Position numbers and translations under genes: made by a program
Notes under the pieces: generated by a model
Seen by the model: the letters and a program-made list of their open reading frames with translations, nothing else
Told to the model about the DNA's origin: nothing
The model's database searches: none
Assembly (NCBI RefSeq): GCF_900100495.1
Contig: NZ_FNCT01000005.1
Coordinates: forward strand, 220,808-284,807
Length of the DNA stretch: 64,000 bases
Origin: Pseudomonas benzenivorans
GTDB taxonomy: Bacteria; Pseudomonadota; Gammaproteobacteria; Pseudomonadales; Pseudomonadaceae
Direction of reading: 5' to 3'
Part shown: piece after piece, positions 55,398 through 64,000 of the stretch
How positions within the stretch are numbered: position 1 is the first letter of the stretch
Layout: every line of letters starts with the position of its first letter

Positions 55398-56549
55398 TCA
55401 TGCGGCCGGACTCAGACAATAATGTTGGATCAACTCACGCAACAGACGCACCGTAGGCTCGATGCGTGACATTTCTAGGTATTCGTTCGGCTGGTGGGCG
55501 CAGTCGATGTCGCCGGGACCGAGCACCAGGGTCTCGCACCCCAGCTGCTGAAGATAAGGGGCTTCGGTGGCGAATGCCACCGAGGCTGCCGCATGTCCGG
55601 TGAGGCGTTCGGCCAGGCGCACCAGTTCGGATTCGGCGGCCTGCTCGAACGGCGGCACGCTGGGAAACAGCGGGGCGAAGTCGATCTTCACCTGGTGCCG
55701 CTCGGCCAGTGGCTGCAGCTTCGCGCGGATCGCCGCGCGCAGGGCTTCGGGCTGCATGCCCGGCAAGGGTCGCAGGTCGAACTCCAGCGAGCACTGGCCG
55801 CAGATGCGGTTGGGGTTGTCGCCGCCATGGATGCAGCCGAGGTTGAGCGTCGGCTGCGGCACGCTGAACTGAGGGTTGCGGTAGTCCCGCTGCCATTGGG
55901 CGCGCAAGGCGCGCAGCTCGCCGAGCACATCCTGCATCGCCTCCAGCGCGCTGTGGCCGAGGCTCGGGTCGGAGGAGTGGCCGCTCTGCCCGAGGATGTC
56001 GATGCGCTCCATCATGATCCCCTTGTGCAGGCGGATCGGCCGCAAGCCGGTGGGCTCGCCGATCACCGCCGCCCGCCCCAACGGCCGGCCGGCCTGGGCC
56101 AGGGCGCGCGCGCCGGACATCGAGCTTTCCTCGTCGCAGGTGGCGAGGATCAGCAGCGGCTGCTGGAAACGCTGCGCCAGCAACGGCTGCACGGCCTCGA
56201 TGACCAGGGCGAAGAAGCCCTTCATGTCGCAACTGCCGAGGCCGACCCAGCGGCCATCGACTTCGCTCAGCTTGAGCGGGTCGCTCTGCCACAGCTCGGC
56301 ATCGAACGGCACGGTGTCGCTGTGCCCGGCCAGCACCAGGCCGCCGGGACCGCTGCCATGGCTGGCGAGCAGGTTGAATTTGCCGGGGGCGATCTGCTGT
56401 GTTTCGCAGGCGAAACCGAGGTCGCCGAGCCAGCCCGCCAGCAGCTCGATCACCGCCCGGTTGGACTGATCCCAGCGCGCCTGGGTGCAGCTCACCGAGG
56501 GCGCGGCGATCAGTGCGGCGAATTGCTCTTTGAAAGAAGGCAGGGGCAT
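55398..56549 (-). CDS. argE: Acetylornithine deacetylase
   Basis: 383 residues, M20 metallopeptidase family. It removes acetate from N-acetylornithine in arginine synthesis. Metal and catalytic elements: VLAGHSDTVPF (H76, D78), GLGSCDMKGFFA, ATCDEESSMSG, and the C-terminal histidine in DIDCAHQPNEYLEM. Start at 56549 (MPLPSFKEQFAALIAAPSV); the ATG nine codons earlier lacks a ribosome-binding site. It lies upstream of argA on the same strand, with a family B repeat between them. Pseudomonas also uses ArgJ, so ArgE may be secondary. Confidence 0.95.
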   Translation of the reverse strand: MPLPSFKEQFAALIAAPSVSCTQARWDQSNRAVIELLAGWLGDLGFACETQQIAPGKFNLLASHGSGPGGLVLAGHSDTVPFDAELWQSDPLKLSEVDGRWVGLGSCDMKGFFALVIEAVQPLLAQRFQQPLLILATCDEESSMSGARALAQAGRPLGRAAVIGEPTGLRPIRLHKGIMMERIDILGQSGHSSDPSLGHSALEAMQDVLGELRALRAQWQRDYRNPQFSVPQPTLNLGCIHGGDNPNRICGQCSLEFDLRPLPGMQPEALRAAIRAKLQPLAERHQVKIDFAPLFPSVPPFEQAAESELVRLAERLTGHAAASVAFATEAPYLQQLGCETLVLGPGDIDCAHQPNEYLEMSRIEPTVRLLRELIQHYCLSPAA

Positions 56550-56635
56550 CGGTGGTCTCCGCAGGCGAGGCCCCATGATAGGGCCATCGCTGGCAGAGAG
56601 GGAACCGCCGGCCGCACGCAGCGCGACGGTTCAAC

Positions 56636-57889
56636 TCAGAGGAAGATGCCGCGCAGGATGAAGAAGAACAGGATCGACAGGGCCGCACCGGCCGGCAGGG
56701 TGATCAGCCAGGACATGAAGATCGAACCGATCACCCCCAGGTTCAGCGCACCGATGCCACGCGCGATGCCGATGCCCAGCACCGCGCCGACCAGGGTATG
56801 GGTGGTGGATACCGGCAGGCCGATGGCCGAGGCGCCAACCACTGTGGTGGCGGTAGCCAGCTCGGCGGCGAAACCGCGGCTCGGGGTCAGCTCGGTGATG
56901 GTGGCGATAACCTTGTAGCCGTAGGTGGCCAGGCCGATGACGATTCCCACGGCGCCGAGCAGCAGCACCCAGCCCGGCACCGCGGACTTGGCGCCGATGG
57001 TCAGGTCGCCGCCGGACTGGATCACTCCGACGATCGCCGCCAGCGGGCCGACGGCATTGGCCACGTCGTTGGCGCCGTGGGCGAAGGCCATGGAGCAGGC
57101 GGTGAACACCATCAGCACGGCGAAGACTTTTTCCACGCTGGCGTAATGGAAGTCCTTGTCGGCCTCTTCGTCGATCTTGATCCGGCTGAGCAAGGCAATA
57201 CCGAGCAGCATCACCAACACGCCGACGCCCAGGGCCAGCAGCAGGCTCTGGTTGCTGTCGAGGGTCAGGCCGATGTGCTTGAGGCCCTTGGTCAGAGTCA
57301 TGATCGCCACCATGAAGCCGGTGAGGAACATGTACAGCGGCACGAAACGCTTGGCGTTCTGGAACGGGCTGTCGGTGTCGATGATCAGCTTCTGCACGGT
57401 CATGAACAGGCCGAAGGCGACCGCGCCGGAGAGCACCGGGGTCACCACCCAGCTTGCGACGATCGGGCCGACCGCGGACCACTGCACCGAATCAACCGAC
57501 ACGCCGACGGCGGCGAAGCCGATCACCGCGCCAACGATGGAGTGGGTGGTGGAGACCGGCCAGCCGCGGCTGGTGGCGATCAGCAGCCAGGTGCCGGCGG
57601 CCAGCAGCGCCGACATCATGCCCAGCACCAGCAGGTCGGGGGTGATCACCTCCGCATCGACGATGCCGTTCTTGATGGTTTCGGTGACTTCACCGCCAGC
57701 CAGGTAGGCGCCGCAGAACTCGAAGATCATGGCGATAAAGATCGCCTGTTTGATGGTCAGCGCCCGCGAGCCGACCGAAGTACCCATGGCGTTGGCCACG
57801 TCGTTGGCGCCCACGCCCCAGGCCATGAAAAAGCCGAAGATGCAGGCCAGCACCAGGAGTACGAAACCGTAGTCCGCAATCAGAGACAT
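56636..57889 (-). CDS. pitA: PiT-family inorganic phosphate transporter
   Basis: 417 residues, all membrane. The two PiT repeats carry the signature GANDVANAMGTSVGS near residue 27 and GANDVANAVGPLAAIVG near 270, plus PVSTTHSIVGAVIGF and LPVSTTHTLVGAVLG. Low-affinity, proton-coupled metal-phosphate uptake at the inner membrane. Preceded by a DUF47 (PhoU-like) gene 38 bases upstream, the standard pit partner, so the two form an operon. Confidence 0.95.
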   Translation of the reverse strand: MSLIADYGFVLLVLACIFGFFMAWGVGANDVANAMGTSVGSRALTIKQAIFIAMIFEFCGAYLAGGEVTETIKNGIVDAEVITPDLLVLGMMSALLAAGTWLLIATSRGWPVSTTHSIVGAVIGFAAVGVSVDSVQWSAVGPIVASWVVTPVLSGAVAFGLFMTVQKLIIDTDSPFQNAKRFVPLYMFLTGFMVAIMTLTKGLKHIGLTLDSNQSLLLALGVGVLVMLLGIALLSRIKIDEEADKDFHYASVEKVFAVLMVFTACSMAFAHGANDVANAVGPLAAIVGVIQSGGDLTIGAKSAVPGWVLLLGAVGIVIGLATYGYKVIATITELTPSRGFAAELATATTVVGASAIGLPVSTTHTLVGAVLGIGIARGIGALNLGVIGSIFMSWLITLPAGAALSILFFFILRGIFL

Positions 57890-57927
57890 AAGTTAATTTC
57901 CGTTGATCCCAGAAAGGACACCGGCGC

Positions 57928-58605
57928 TTAGCGCGCCAGCAGTTGTTCCAGTCGGTTGCCCACGCGTTGGGCACGGTCGGCGACATCGCCGATCCAGTCG
58001 ATGATCTGGTAGAGAAACATCACATCGACCGGGGGAAGGTCCTTCTCCAGCTTGAACAGTTGGCGGCGCACCTCGATCTGCAGGCGATCGGTGTCCTGTT
58101 CGATGACGCCCAGCTCCTCGACCAGGGTTTCCACCAGCACCGCCTCGCGGCCACCGAAGCCGGTTTCCAGCAGCTCGTCCAGTTCGTTCATTGCCTTCAG
58201 CGCCTGGGCGCTGGCATCCACGCTGCGCTGCACATAGGTGCGCATCAGCGGCTGCAGTCCCTGCGGAATGGCCATCTCGCGACCCAGCATGAGGCCGGCG
58301 ATGTCCTTGGCGCGGTTGGCGACTTTGTCCTGTACACTCAGCAGCTCGAGCAGATCCGAACGCGGCACCGGCAGGAACAGGCTCTTGGGCAGGTGCAGAC
58401 GCACGCTTTTCTTGAGCTTGTCGGCTTCGTTTTCCAGCCGCGCCATTTCCTGTTGCACCTGCTCCACCTTGGCCCAGTCCTCGGCCATCACGGCCTCGAA
58501 AAACGGCACCAGGTTCGCAGCGCACTCATGGGCCTTGGCGATGTGCTGTTGCATCGGCCCGATGGGCGAGCGACCGAACAGGCTGACGAAGGGATTGATT
58601 GGCAT
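57928..58605 (-). CDS. DUF47/TIGR00153 PhoU-like pit accessory protein
   Basis: 225 residues, all-helical, TIGR00153/YkaA family: PFVSLFGRSPIGPMQQHIAKAHEC at the start and LFLPVPRSDLLELLSVQDKVANRAKDI in the middle, ending with LPPVDVMFLYQIIDWIGDVADRAQRVGNRL. It is related to PhoU and is thought to modulate the adjacent Pit transporter from the cytoplasm. First gene of the DUF47-pitA operon. Confidence 0.93.
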   Translation of the reverse strand: MPINPFVSLFGRSPIGPMQQHIAKAHECAANLVPFFEAVMAEDWAKVEQVQQEMARLENEADKLKKSVRLHLPKSLFLPVPRSDLLELLSVQDKVANRAKDIAGLMLGREMAIPQGLQPLMRTYVQRSVDASAQALKAMNELDELLETGFGGREAVLVETLVEELGVIEQDTDRLQIEVRRQLFKLEKDLPPVDVMFLYQIIDWIGDVADRAQRVGNRLEQLLAR

Positions 58606-58718
58606 AGGGTGAACCCCGGTTTTAAGAAGGCGGCAAGTATACGGATCGCTCCCTATGCTCGCCAGCTCGCGTCATCGGACTGTCACAAATTCATATGTAG
58701 GCGCTTAAGCTCACCATT

Positions 58719-60083
58719 ATGGTCAAAGAAACCGAAATCAAACTGCGCGCCAGCCGCGACACCCTCTCCGCCCTGCGCGAGCACCCGTTGCTGAAGAAAC
58801 GCAACAAGAGCGGCTGGGAACAACGCGAACTGTTCAACCAGTACTTCGACACGCCCAACCGCGACCTGGCCCAGGCCAAGGTCGCGCTGCGCATCCGCCG
58901 CGACGGCGAGCACTTCATCCAGACCCTGAAGACCCGCGGGCAGAGCGTCGCCGGGCTGTCCGAACGCAACGAATACGACTGGTACCTGGACAAGGCCAAG
59001 CTGGACCCGAAGAAACTCGACGACAACTGCTGGCCGGCGGCCCTCGCCGGACTGGACAAGAAGCAGCTCAAGCCGATCTTCAGCACCGACTTCGTCCGCC
59101 AGCGCGCCGAGATCGCCTGGGGCCGCGGCAAGGCCAGGGTGGTGATCGAGGCCGCGCTGGACCTGGGCAAGGTCATCGCCGGCGAAGGCGAGGAAGAAAT
59201 CTGCGAACTGGAACTGGAGCTGCGCCAGGGCGAGCCCGCCGCCCTGCTGGAACTGGCCAGCGAGTTGGCCGCCGACCTGCCGCTGATGCCCTGCGACATC
59301 AGCAAGGCCGAACGCGGTTACCGACTGTTCGATGCCGGCAGCTACGCCCTCAGCCTGCCGGCGCCGGAACTGAACGCCGCACAGAGCCTGGACGACAGCT
59401 TCGCCGCGCTCGCCTGGCACCTGCTCGGCAGCAGCCAGCGCCTGGCCGAGCAGTACCGCTTCAATGGCCACTGGCGCCTGTTGGGCGACTGGCTGCAACA
59501 GCTGATCGACCTGCGCGCGCTGCTCGGCAGCCTCGGCCAAGCCGCACCGCGCGCCAGCAGCAGCGAACTGCGCCAGGCGCTCGACGCCCTGCTGCAGGAC
59601 TGGCGCCCGCGCCTGCAGGCCGGCCAGGCGGACGAGGCCGCTCGGCAGAGCGCCCCGGCCCAGTTCGCTGCCGAACTGCAGGGCACGCGCTGGGGGCAGT
59701 TCTCGCTGAACGCCTCGCGCTGGCTGCTGGCGCGCAGCTGGACGGCCGCACGCAACAACCGCGGCAACCGCCAGGGCGCCGCGCCGCTGGGCAACTGGCT
59801 GCCGACCCTGCTCGCCGAGGAAGGCGCGGCCCTGCAACTCAAACGATACCAGCAGCAACCGGAGGACCTGAGCGAGCAACTGCCGCGCCTCGAGCGCCTG
59901 TTGGCTTGGCTGCGCCTGGCCCGCGGCGTACTGGAAGTGGCGGAAGTCGATCGCCTGTACGGCGAGCTGTGCAAGCTGGAAGCCCTCGCTCTCCAGCCGC
60001 TGGATGCCGAGCAACTGGCCGCACGCCAGGCCCAGGCCCTCACCGTGCAGACGCTCAAGGCCTGGAAGCAGTTGGTGCGCTGA
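58719..60083 (+). CDS. ygiF: CYTH-CHAD inorganic triphosphatase YgiF
   Basis: 454 residues. N-terminal CYTH domain (1-~200) with the ExExK-type start KETEIKLRAS, YFDTPNRDLAQAKVALRIRR and FIQTLKTRG, followed by a C-terminal helical CHAD-like domain (about 215-454). YgiF-type enzymes hydrolyse inorganic tripolyphosphate with divalent metal in the cytoplasm. Divergent from the DUF47-pitA phosphate operon, which fits a phosphate or polyphosphate theme. Its TGA stop runs directly into a family B repeat. Confidence 0.93.
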   Translation: MVKETEIKLRASRDTLSALREHPLLKKRNKSGWEQRELFNQYFDTPNRDLAQAKVALRIRRDGEHFIQTLKTRGQSVAGLSERNEYDWYLDKAKLDPKKLDDNCWPAALAGLDKKQLKPIFSTDFVRQRAEIAWGRGKARVVIEAALDLGKVIAGEGEEEICELELELRQGEPAALLELASELAADLPLMPCDISKAERGYRLFDAGSYALSLPAPELNAAQSLDDSFAALAWHLLGSSQRLAEQYRFNGHWRLLGDWLQQLIDLRALLGSLGQAAPRASSSELRQALDALLQDWRPRLQAGQADEAARQSAPAQFAAELQGTRWGQFSLNASRWLLARSWTAARNNRGNRQGAAPLGNWLPTLLAEEGAALQLKRYQQQPEDLSEQLPRLERLLAWLRLARGVLEVAEVDRLYGELCKLEALALQPLDAEQLAARQAQALTVQTLKAWKQLVR

Positions 60084-60222
60084 CGGGCATGCCGCCAGAG
60101 GCACCCCGAATCATGAGAGCCTCTCGCGGCATACCCGCTTCCCTCATCCGGCGCTTCGCGCCACCTTCTCCCGGAGGGAGAAGGGCATAAGGAAGGCGTC
60201 GCTGCGCGACTTTCACGCTAAT
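60084..60222. repeat. Dispersed repeat, family B, copy 3
   Basis: Begins CGGGCATGCCGCC at the base after the ygiF stop and ends near TTTCACGCTAA at 60221. Contains CCGAATCATGAGAGCC, GGCATACCCGCTTCCCTCAT, CCGGCGCTTCGCGCCACC and CTCCCGGAGGGAG (a perfect palindrome at 60168-60180). Most complete copy of the family in the window. Confidence 0.72.
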
Positions 60223-60317
60223 GGGCAAGGCGAAAGTTGACCGCTTCGGCGGACAGTGGCAGCTTTTCGCTGCACGCTTGCGGCTTCGCACCTTCAGTCA
60301 CCCGCGATAGGAACTCT

Positions 60318-62102
60318 ATGTCTGCCCTCGGCTCCCCCACCCAGGATCGGCTACTGGATCTCAGCGACCTGCTGCGCGAACTGGTCGCCCAGGGCCGGGT
60401 CGACCAGGACAGCGCCGAGCAGTGCCTGGCGATCCGCCGCAGCGCGGTGAACAACCAGCAGCACCCGCTGGAGTTCCTCGCCGCCCAGCAGGTCGACGAC
60501 CTGCGCCGGCCGGGCAAGAAGCTCGACCTGGAAAGCCTCACCGTCTGGCTGGCGGAATTCGCCGGCCAGCCGTACCTGCGCATCGACCCGCTGAAGATCG
60601 ACGTGGCCGCCGTCACTCCGTTGATGTCCTACGCCTTCGCCCAACGCCACAAGATCCTCGCCGTGGCGGTGGCTCCGGATGCGGTGACCATCGCCAGCGC
60701 GCAGCCGCTGGTGCACAGCTGGGAAGCCAACCTGACCCATGTGCTCAAGCGGCCGATCAAGCGGGTGGTGGCCAACCCGGCGGATATCCAGCGCTTCACC
60801 CTGGAGTTCTACCGCCTGGCCAAGTCGGTCAGCGGCGCCAATGCCGGCGACGGCAAGGTCAGCGGCGTCGGCAACTTCGAGCAGTTGCTCAACCTCGGCG
60901 CCCAGGACCAGGAACCGGACGCCAACGACGCGCACATCGTCAACATCGTCGACTGGCTGTTCCAGTACGCCTTCCAGCAGCGCGCCAGCGATATCCACAT
61001 CGAACCGCGGCGCGAGCAGGGCAGCGTGCGCTTTCGCATCGACGGCGTGCTGCACACCGTCTACCAGTTCCCGCCGCAGGTGACCATGGCGGTGGTCAGC
61101 CGGCTGAAGAGCTTAGGAAGGATGAACGTGGCGGAGAAGCGCAAGCCGCAGGACGGCCGGGTCAAGACCAAGACCCCGGACGGCGGCGAGGTCGAGCTGC
61201 GCCTGTCGACCCTGCCGACCGCCTTCGGCGAGAAGATGGTGATGCGCATCTTCGACCCCGAGGTGCTGCTGAAGAGCTTCGACCAGCTGGGTTTCTCCGC
61301 CGACGACCTGAAACGCTGGGCCAGCATGACCGGCCAGCCCAACGGCATCATCCTGGTCACCGGGCCGACCGGCTCGGGCAAGACCACCACCCTGTACACC
61401 ACGCTCAAGCAGCTGGCCACCGACGAGGTCAACGTCTGCACCATCGAAGACCCGATCGAGATGATCGAGGGCGCCTTCAACCAGATGCAGGTGCAGCACA
61501 ACATCGACCTGACCTTCGCCAGCGGCGTGCGCGCGCTGATGCGCCAGGACCCGGACATCATCATGGTCGGCGAGATCCGCGACCTGGAAACCGCCGAGAT
61601 GGCGATCCAGGCCGCGCTGACCGGCCACCTGGTGCTCTCCACCCTGCACACCAACGACGCGCCCAGCGCCATCACCCGCCTGCTCGAACTGGGCGTACCG
61701 CACTACCTGCTCAAGGCCACCCTGCTCGGGGTGATGGCCCAGCGCCTGGTGCGCACCCTGTGCCCGCACTGCAAGGCGCCGCACAGCCTGGAGGAAAGCG
61801 ACTGGCACAGCCTGACCAAGCCGTGGAACGCGCCGCTGCCGAGCGGTGCGCACAAGGCCGTGGGCTGCCTGGAATGCCGCGACACCGGCTACCGCGGACG
61901 CGCCGGGGTCTACGAGATCATGCTGCTGGGCGATTCGCTCAAGCCGCTGATCACCGCCGACACCGACCTCATCGCCCTGCGTCGCCAGGCTTTCAAGGAA
62001 GGCATGCGCAGCCTGCGGCTGTCCGGCGCGCAAAAGGTCGCCGCCGGCCTGACCACCATCGAGGAAGTGCTGCGGGTCACCCCGCAAAGCGAACAGAACT
62101 GA
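60318..62102 (+). CDS. Orphan GspE/PulE-type secretion ATPase
   Basis: 594 residues. N-terminal T2SSE_N-like part (1-~200), then the ATPase: Walker A GPTGSGKTTTLYTTL (about 349-356), Asp box IEDPIEMIEG, Walker B DIIMVGEIRDLETAEMA, His box, and the tetracysteine zinc motif CPHC ... CLECRDTGYRGRAGVYE. It resembles GspE/PilB hexameric motors, but no pilus or secretion genes are adjacent, as with PA5210 in P. aeruginosa. The start at 60318 has AGGAA upstream; the longer frame begins in the repeat. Confidence 0.92.
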   Translation: MSALGSPTQDRLLDLSDLLRELVAQGRVDQDSAEQCLAIRRSAVNNQQHPLEFLAAQQVDDLRRPGKKLDLESLTVWLAEFAGQPYLRIDPLKIDVAAVTPLMSYAFAQRHKILAVAVAPDAVTIASAQPLVHSWEANLTHVLKRPIKRVVANPADIQRFTLEFYRLAKSVSGANAGDGKVSGVGNFEQLLNLGAQDQEPDANDAHIVNIVDWLFQYAFQQRASDIHIEPRREQGSVRFRIDGVLHTVYQFPPQVTMAVVSRLKSLGRMNVAEKRKPQDGRVKTKTPDGGEVELRLSTLPTAFGEKMVMRIFDPEVLLKSFDQLGFSADDLKRWASMTGQPNGIILVTGPTGSGKTTTLYTTLKQLATDEVNVCTIEDPIEMIEGAFNQMQVQHNIDLTFASGVRALMRQDPDIIMVGEIRDLETAEMAIQAALTGHLVLSTLHTNDAPSAITRLLELGVPHYLLKATLLGVMAQRLVRTLCPHCKAPHSLEESDWHSLTKPWNAPLPSGAHKAVGCLECRDTGYRGRAGVYEIMLLGDSLKPLITADTDLIALRRQAFKEGMRSLRLSGAQKVAAGLTTIEEVLRVTPQSEQN

Positions 62103-62111
62103 CCGCGCCGC

Positions 62112-62816
62112 TCAGCGCCGGGCGAGGATCGCCGCGACCCGCTGCGGCTGGCAGTCGAGGTAGGCCGACCCCTGCAGCCAGCGCGGGTCGGGATACCAGG
62201 CGAAGATGAACTGGCCGCCCTTGAGCTGATCGATGACCAGCCGCGCCACTTCCGGGCGCACCGCCGGGCAGCCGAGGCTGCGGCCGATGCGCCCCTGGGT
62301 GGCGGCCAGCCGCGGATCGACGTAGTCGGCGGCGTGAATGACGATGGCGCGCTCGCGGGCGCGGTCGTTCACCCCGGGTTCGAGGCCGTCCATGCGCAAC
62401 GAATATCCATGCTTGCCGCGGTAGCTCTCGGCGGCGCGAAACAGGCCCAGACTGGACTGGTAACTGCCGAGGGCGTTGGAAAAGCGCGTGGCGCGATTCT
62501 CCCCGGACAGCCGGCCATGGGCGACCAAGTCGTTGAGCAGCAGGCGCTGGCCCTCGAGATCGAAGATCCACAGGCGCCGCGCGGTGGACGGTTGCGCATA
62601 GTCGATCACCGCCAGCCGCTGCGCCGGTTCGGCGCCGTGCGTGACCGCGCACTGCATGGCGGCCAGCGCATGCCGCAGCGCCTGCCGATCGAGTCCGGGG
62701 GCGGCCAGTGCCAGGCTGTCGAACAACGTCGGCGCCGGCGTAGCGGCCAGTAGTGGCGAGGAGAGCAGGCAGAGCCCGGCAACGTTCAAGCAAAACCGAC
62801 GAAGTAATCCGCTCAC
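62112..62816 (-). CDS. Exported murein L,D-transpeptidase catalytic domain protein (YkuD_2 type)
   Basis: 234 residues starting at GTG, with a Sec signal (LNVAGLCLLSSPLLA, cleavage about 25). The catalytic region IVIHAADYVDP ... GRIGRSLGCPAV (H161, C183) is that of the YkuD_2 family. Such proteins act in the periplasm on the peptidoglycan stem peptide; actual transpeptidase activity is not proven for most. It is divergent, 68 bases away, from an LdtD/YcbB-like gene. Confidence 0.9.
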   Translation of the reverse strand: MSGLLRRFCLNVAGLCLLSSPLLAATPAPTLFDSLALAAPGLDRQALRHALAAMQCAVTHGAEPAQRLAVIDYAQPSTARRLWIFDLEGQRLLLNDLVAHGRLSGENRATRFSNALGSYQSSLGLFRAAESYRGKHGYSLRMDGLEPGVNDRARERAIVIHAADYVDPRLAATQGRIGRSLGCPAVRPEVARLVIDQLKGGQFIFAWYPDPRWLQGSAYLDCQPQRVAAILARR

Positions 62817-62884
62817 GGGCAGAGCCCCCTTCTATGACCGGCGCCGGTCATGGCGACCTGTTCGACTACCCTTGCTGGCGAAGT

Positions 62885-64000
62885 ATGGGCTGGAGACAGC
62901 GATTGTACGAGAAAACTGCACGCTACCTGGCTGCCGGCTATCTGCTGGCGCTGGCGACCCTGGGCCATGGCGCCGGCGCCGACGCCATTCGCCTGACCTT
63001 CGACCAGCGCGCGGGCAGCTGTGCAGCACCGCTCGCCGCCTGCGAACTGCAGGCACCCGGTCTGCTCCACGAGTTCTATGCGCGCCAGGCGTTCGCCCCG
63101 CTCTGGCAGGACCCGACCCGCCGCGCGGCACTGCGCGACGAACTGGCACGACTGGCCGACGACGGCCTCGACCCGGCCGACTACCCGCTCGACAGCCCGC
63201 CCGCAGCCTCTGCCTCGGCCGCACAACAACGCGCCTGCGCCGACCTGCAGGCCAGCCGCAGCTACCTGCTGGCGCTGCAGCACCTGGCGCGCGGGCGCCT
63301 GCCGCAGGAGTCGATCGAGCCGTTCTGGCGGGCGTCGGACAGCGCCGGTCCGGCCCGCCCCAGCGTGCTCAGCCTCGCCTGGCTTGGCCTGGATCGGCCG
63401 GCGACGGCCTTCGCCGCGGCGCGTCCGGCCCTGCGCCAATACCAGGCGCTGCGGCGTGCCTACGCCGAACGCCGGCGCCAGCCGCTGGCCGAATGGCCGT
63501 CGATCCCGCCCGGCCGCCTGCTGCGCCCCGGCATGCGCGATGAGCGAGTGGCGCGGCTGGTGGCGCGGCTGACCGCGGAAGGCTATCTCGGCGAACGCCC
63601 GGCGGCAGATGCCGAGCGCTACGACCCGCCACTGGTCGCTGCCGTGCAGCGCTTCCAGCACCGCCACGGGCTGCAGGCCGATGGCCTGGTCGGCCCGCAG
63701 ACCCTGAGCGCGCTGAACACCGGCGCGGCCGCGCGCCTCGGGCAACTGCGGGTCAACCTGGAGCGCTGGCGCTGGCTGGCCGGCGACCTCGAAGCGGAGA
63801 CCCTGCTGGTGGACATCGCCGGCGGCCTGCTCAGCTATTACGCCGGGCACCAGCTACGCTGGCAGGGCCGCGCCCAGGTCGGCCGGCCGACCCGCAAGAC
63901 CCCGCAGCTCAAGTCGCTGGTCAGCCGCCTGACCCTCAACCCGACCTGGAGCGTGCCACCGACCATCCTGCGCGAGGACAAGTTGCCGGAGATCCGCCGC
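62885..64000 (+). CDS. L,D-transpeptidase, YcbB/LdtD-like, N-terminal part
   Basis: 372 codons, cut by the right edge. A hydrophobic leader (ARYLAAGYLLALATLGHGAGA) is followed by the scaffold domain (LLHEFYARQAFAPLWQD, DDGLDPADYPL, SYLLALQHLARGRL), a peptidoglycan-binding repeat (YDPPLVAAVQRFQHRHGLQADGLVGPQTLSALN, about 238-272) and the beginning of the YkuD catalytic domain (RVNLERWRW, LLVDIAGGLLSYY, VGRPTRKTPQL, NPTWSVPPTI). This is the LdtD architecture that makes 3-3 cross-links. The catalytic cysteine lies beyond the window. A TTG at 62903 with GGAG seven bases upstream is an alternative, perhaps better, start. Confidence 0.9.
   Translation, partial: MGWRQRLYEKTARYLAAGYLLALATLGHGAGADAIRLTFDQRAGSCAAPLAACELQAPGLLHEFYARQAFAPLWQDPTRRAALRDELARLADDGLDPADYPLDSPPAASASAAQQRACADLQASRSYLLALQHLARGRLPQESIEPFWRASDSAGPARPSVLSLAWLGLDRPATAFAAARPALRQYQALRRAYAERRRQPLAEWPSIPPGRLLRPGMRDERVARLVARLTAEGYLGERPAADAERYDPPLVAAVQRFQHRHGLQADGLVGPQTLSALNTGAAARLGQLRVNLERWRWLAGDLEAETLLVDIAGGLLSYYAGHQLRWQGRAQVGRPTRKTPQLKSLVSRLTLNPTWSVPPTILREDKLPEIRR

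Overview
The window is a chromosomal segment of a high-GC gammaproteobacterium, almost certainly a Pseudomonas close to the P. aeruginosa / P. alcaligenes / P. mendocina side of the genus. This rests on gene content and on remembered gene order: dbpA and creBCD as in the P. aeruginosa PA0455-PA0466 neighbourhood, and hslR-rimB-rimK-envZ/ompR-tex-thioesterase-gshA-argA-argE-pitA-DUF47-ygiF-GspE as in PA5195-PA5210. It also rests on C/G-rich third positions and Pseudomonas-type intergenic repeats. I saw no rRNA, tRNA, CRISPR array, transposase or integrase.

Layout. 1-306 is the start of a U32-family tRNA hydroxylation protein. 448-2494 is a small membrane protein plus sodium:solute symporter pair. 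2860-7737 holds a secreted beta-propeller protein, a glutathione S-transferase and a secreted pullulanase. 7972-12517 is the cre locus (creB, creC, a CBS-domain gene, creD, a small membrane protein). 12854-18034 has a chemoreceptor, a periplasmic retropepsin-like protein, a YihG-type acyltransferase and dbpA. 18487-21254 is a TldD/TldE-like protease pair. 21348-24719 has an orphan solute-binding protein and a divergent pair of exported oxidoreductases (SDR and Tat-dependent flavoprotein). 24791-28165 is a hydrolase followed by a complete NitT/TauT-type ABC importer. 28223-32855 has a YhiN flavoprotein, an SLC13 transporter, a second orphan binding protein and a Tat-exported intradiol dioxygenase.

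From 32920 onward is the conserved block: hslR, rimB-rimK, a MASE1-PAS-GGDEF-EAL protein, ompR-envZ (amgRS-like), tex, a thioesterase, gshA, then argA, argE, pitA/DUF47, ygiF, an orphan GspE ATPase and two divergent L,D-transpeptidases. Between gshA and argA lies the main accessory region (about 46.1-53.7 kb): a small RMF-like gene and a type VI secretion cassette (hcp, vgrG, DUF4123 adaptor, VasX/BTH_I2691-type effector, membrane immunity protein). It has a candidate sigma-54 promoter before hcp and a terminator-like hairpin between hcp and vgrG.

Two families of dispersed palindromic repeats lie in many intergenic gaps. One separates ompR from envZ and supplies the ompR stop codon, one abuts the Shine-Dalgarno of the TldD-like gene, and a related palindrome is read in frame inside vgrG. 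Post-transcriptional control is suggested by two identical Crc/Hfq-type A-rich leaders (symporter pair and pullulanase) and by a hairpin that covers the creD ribosome-binding site.
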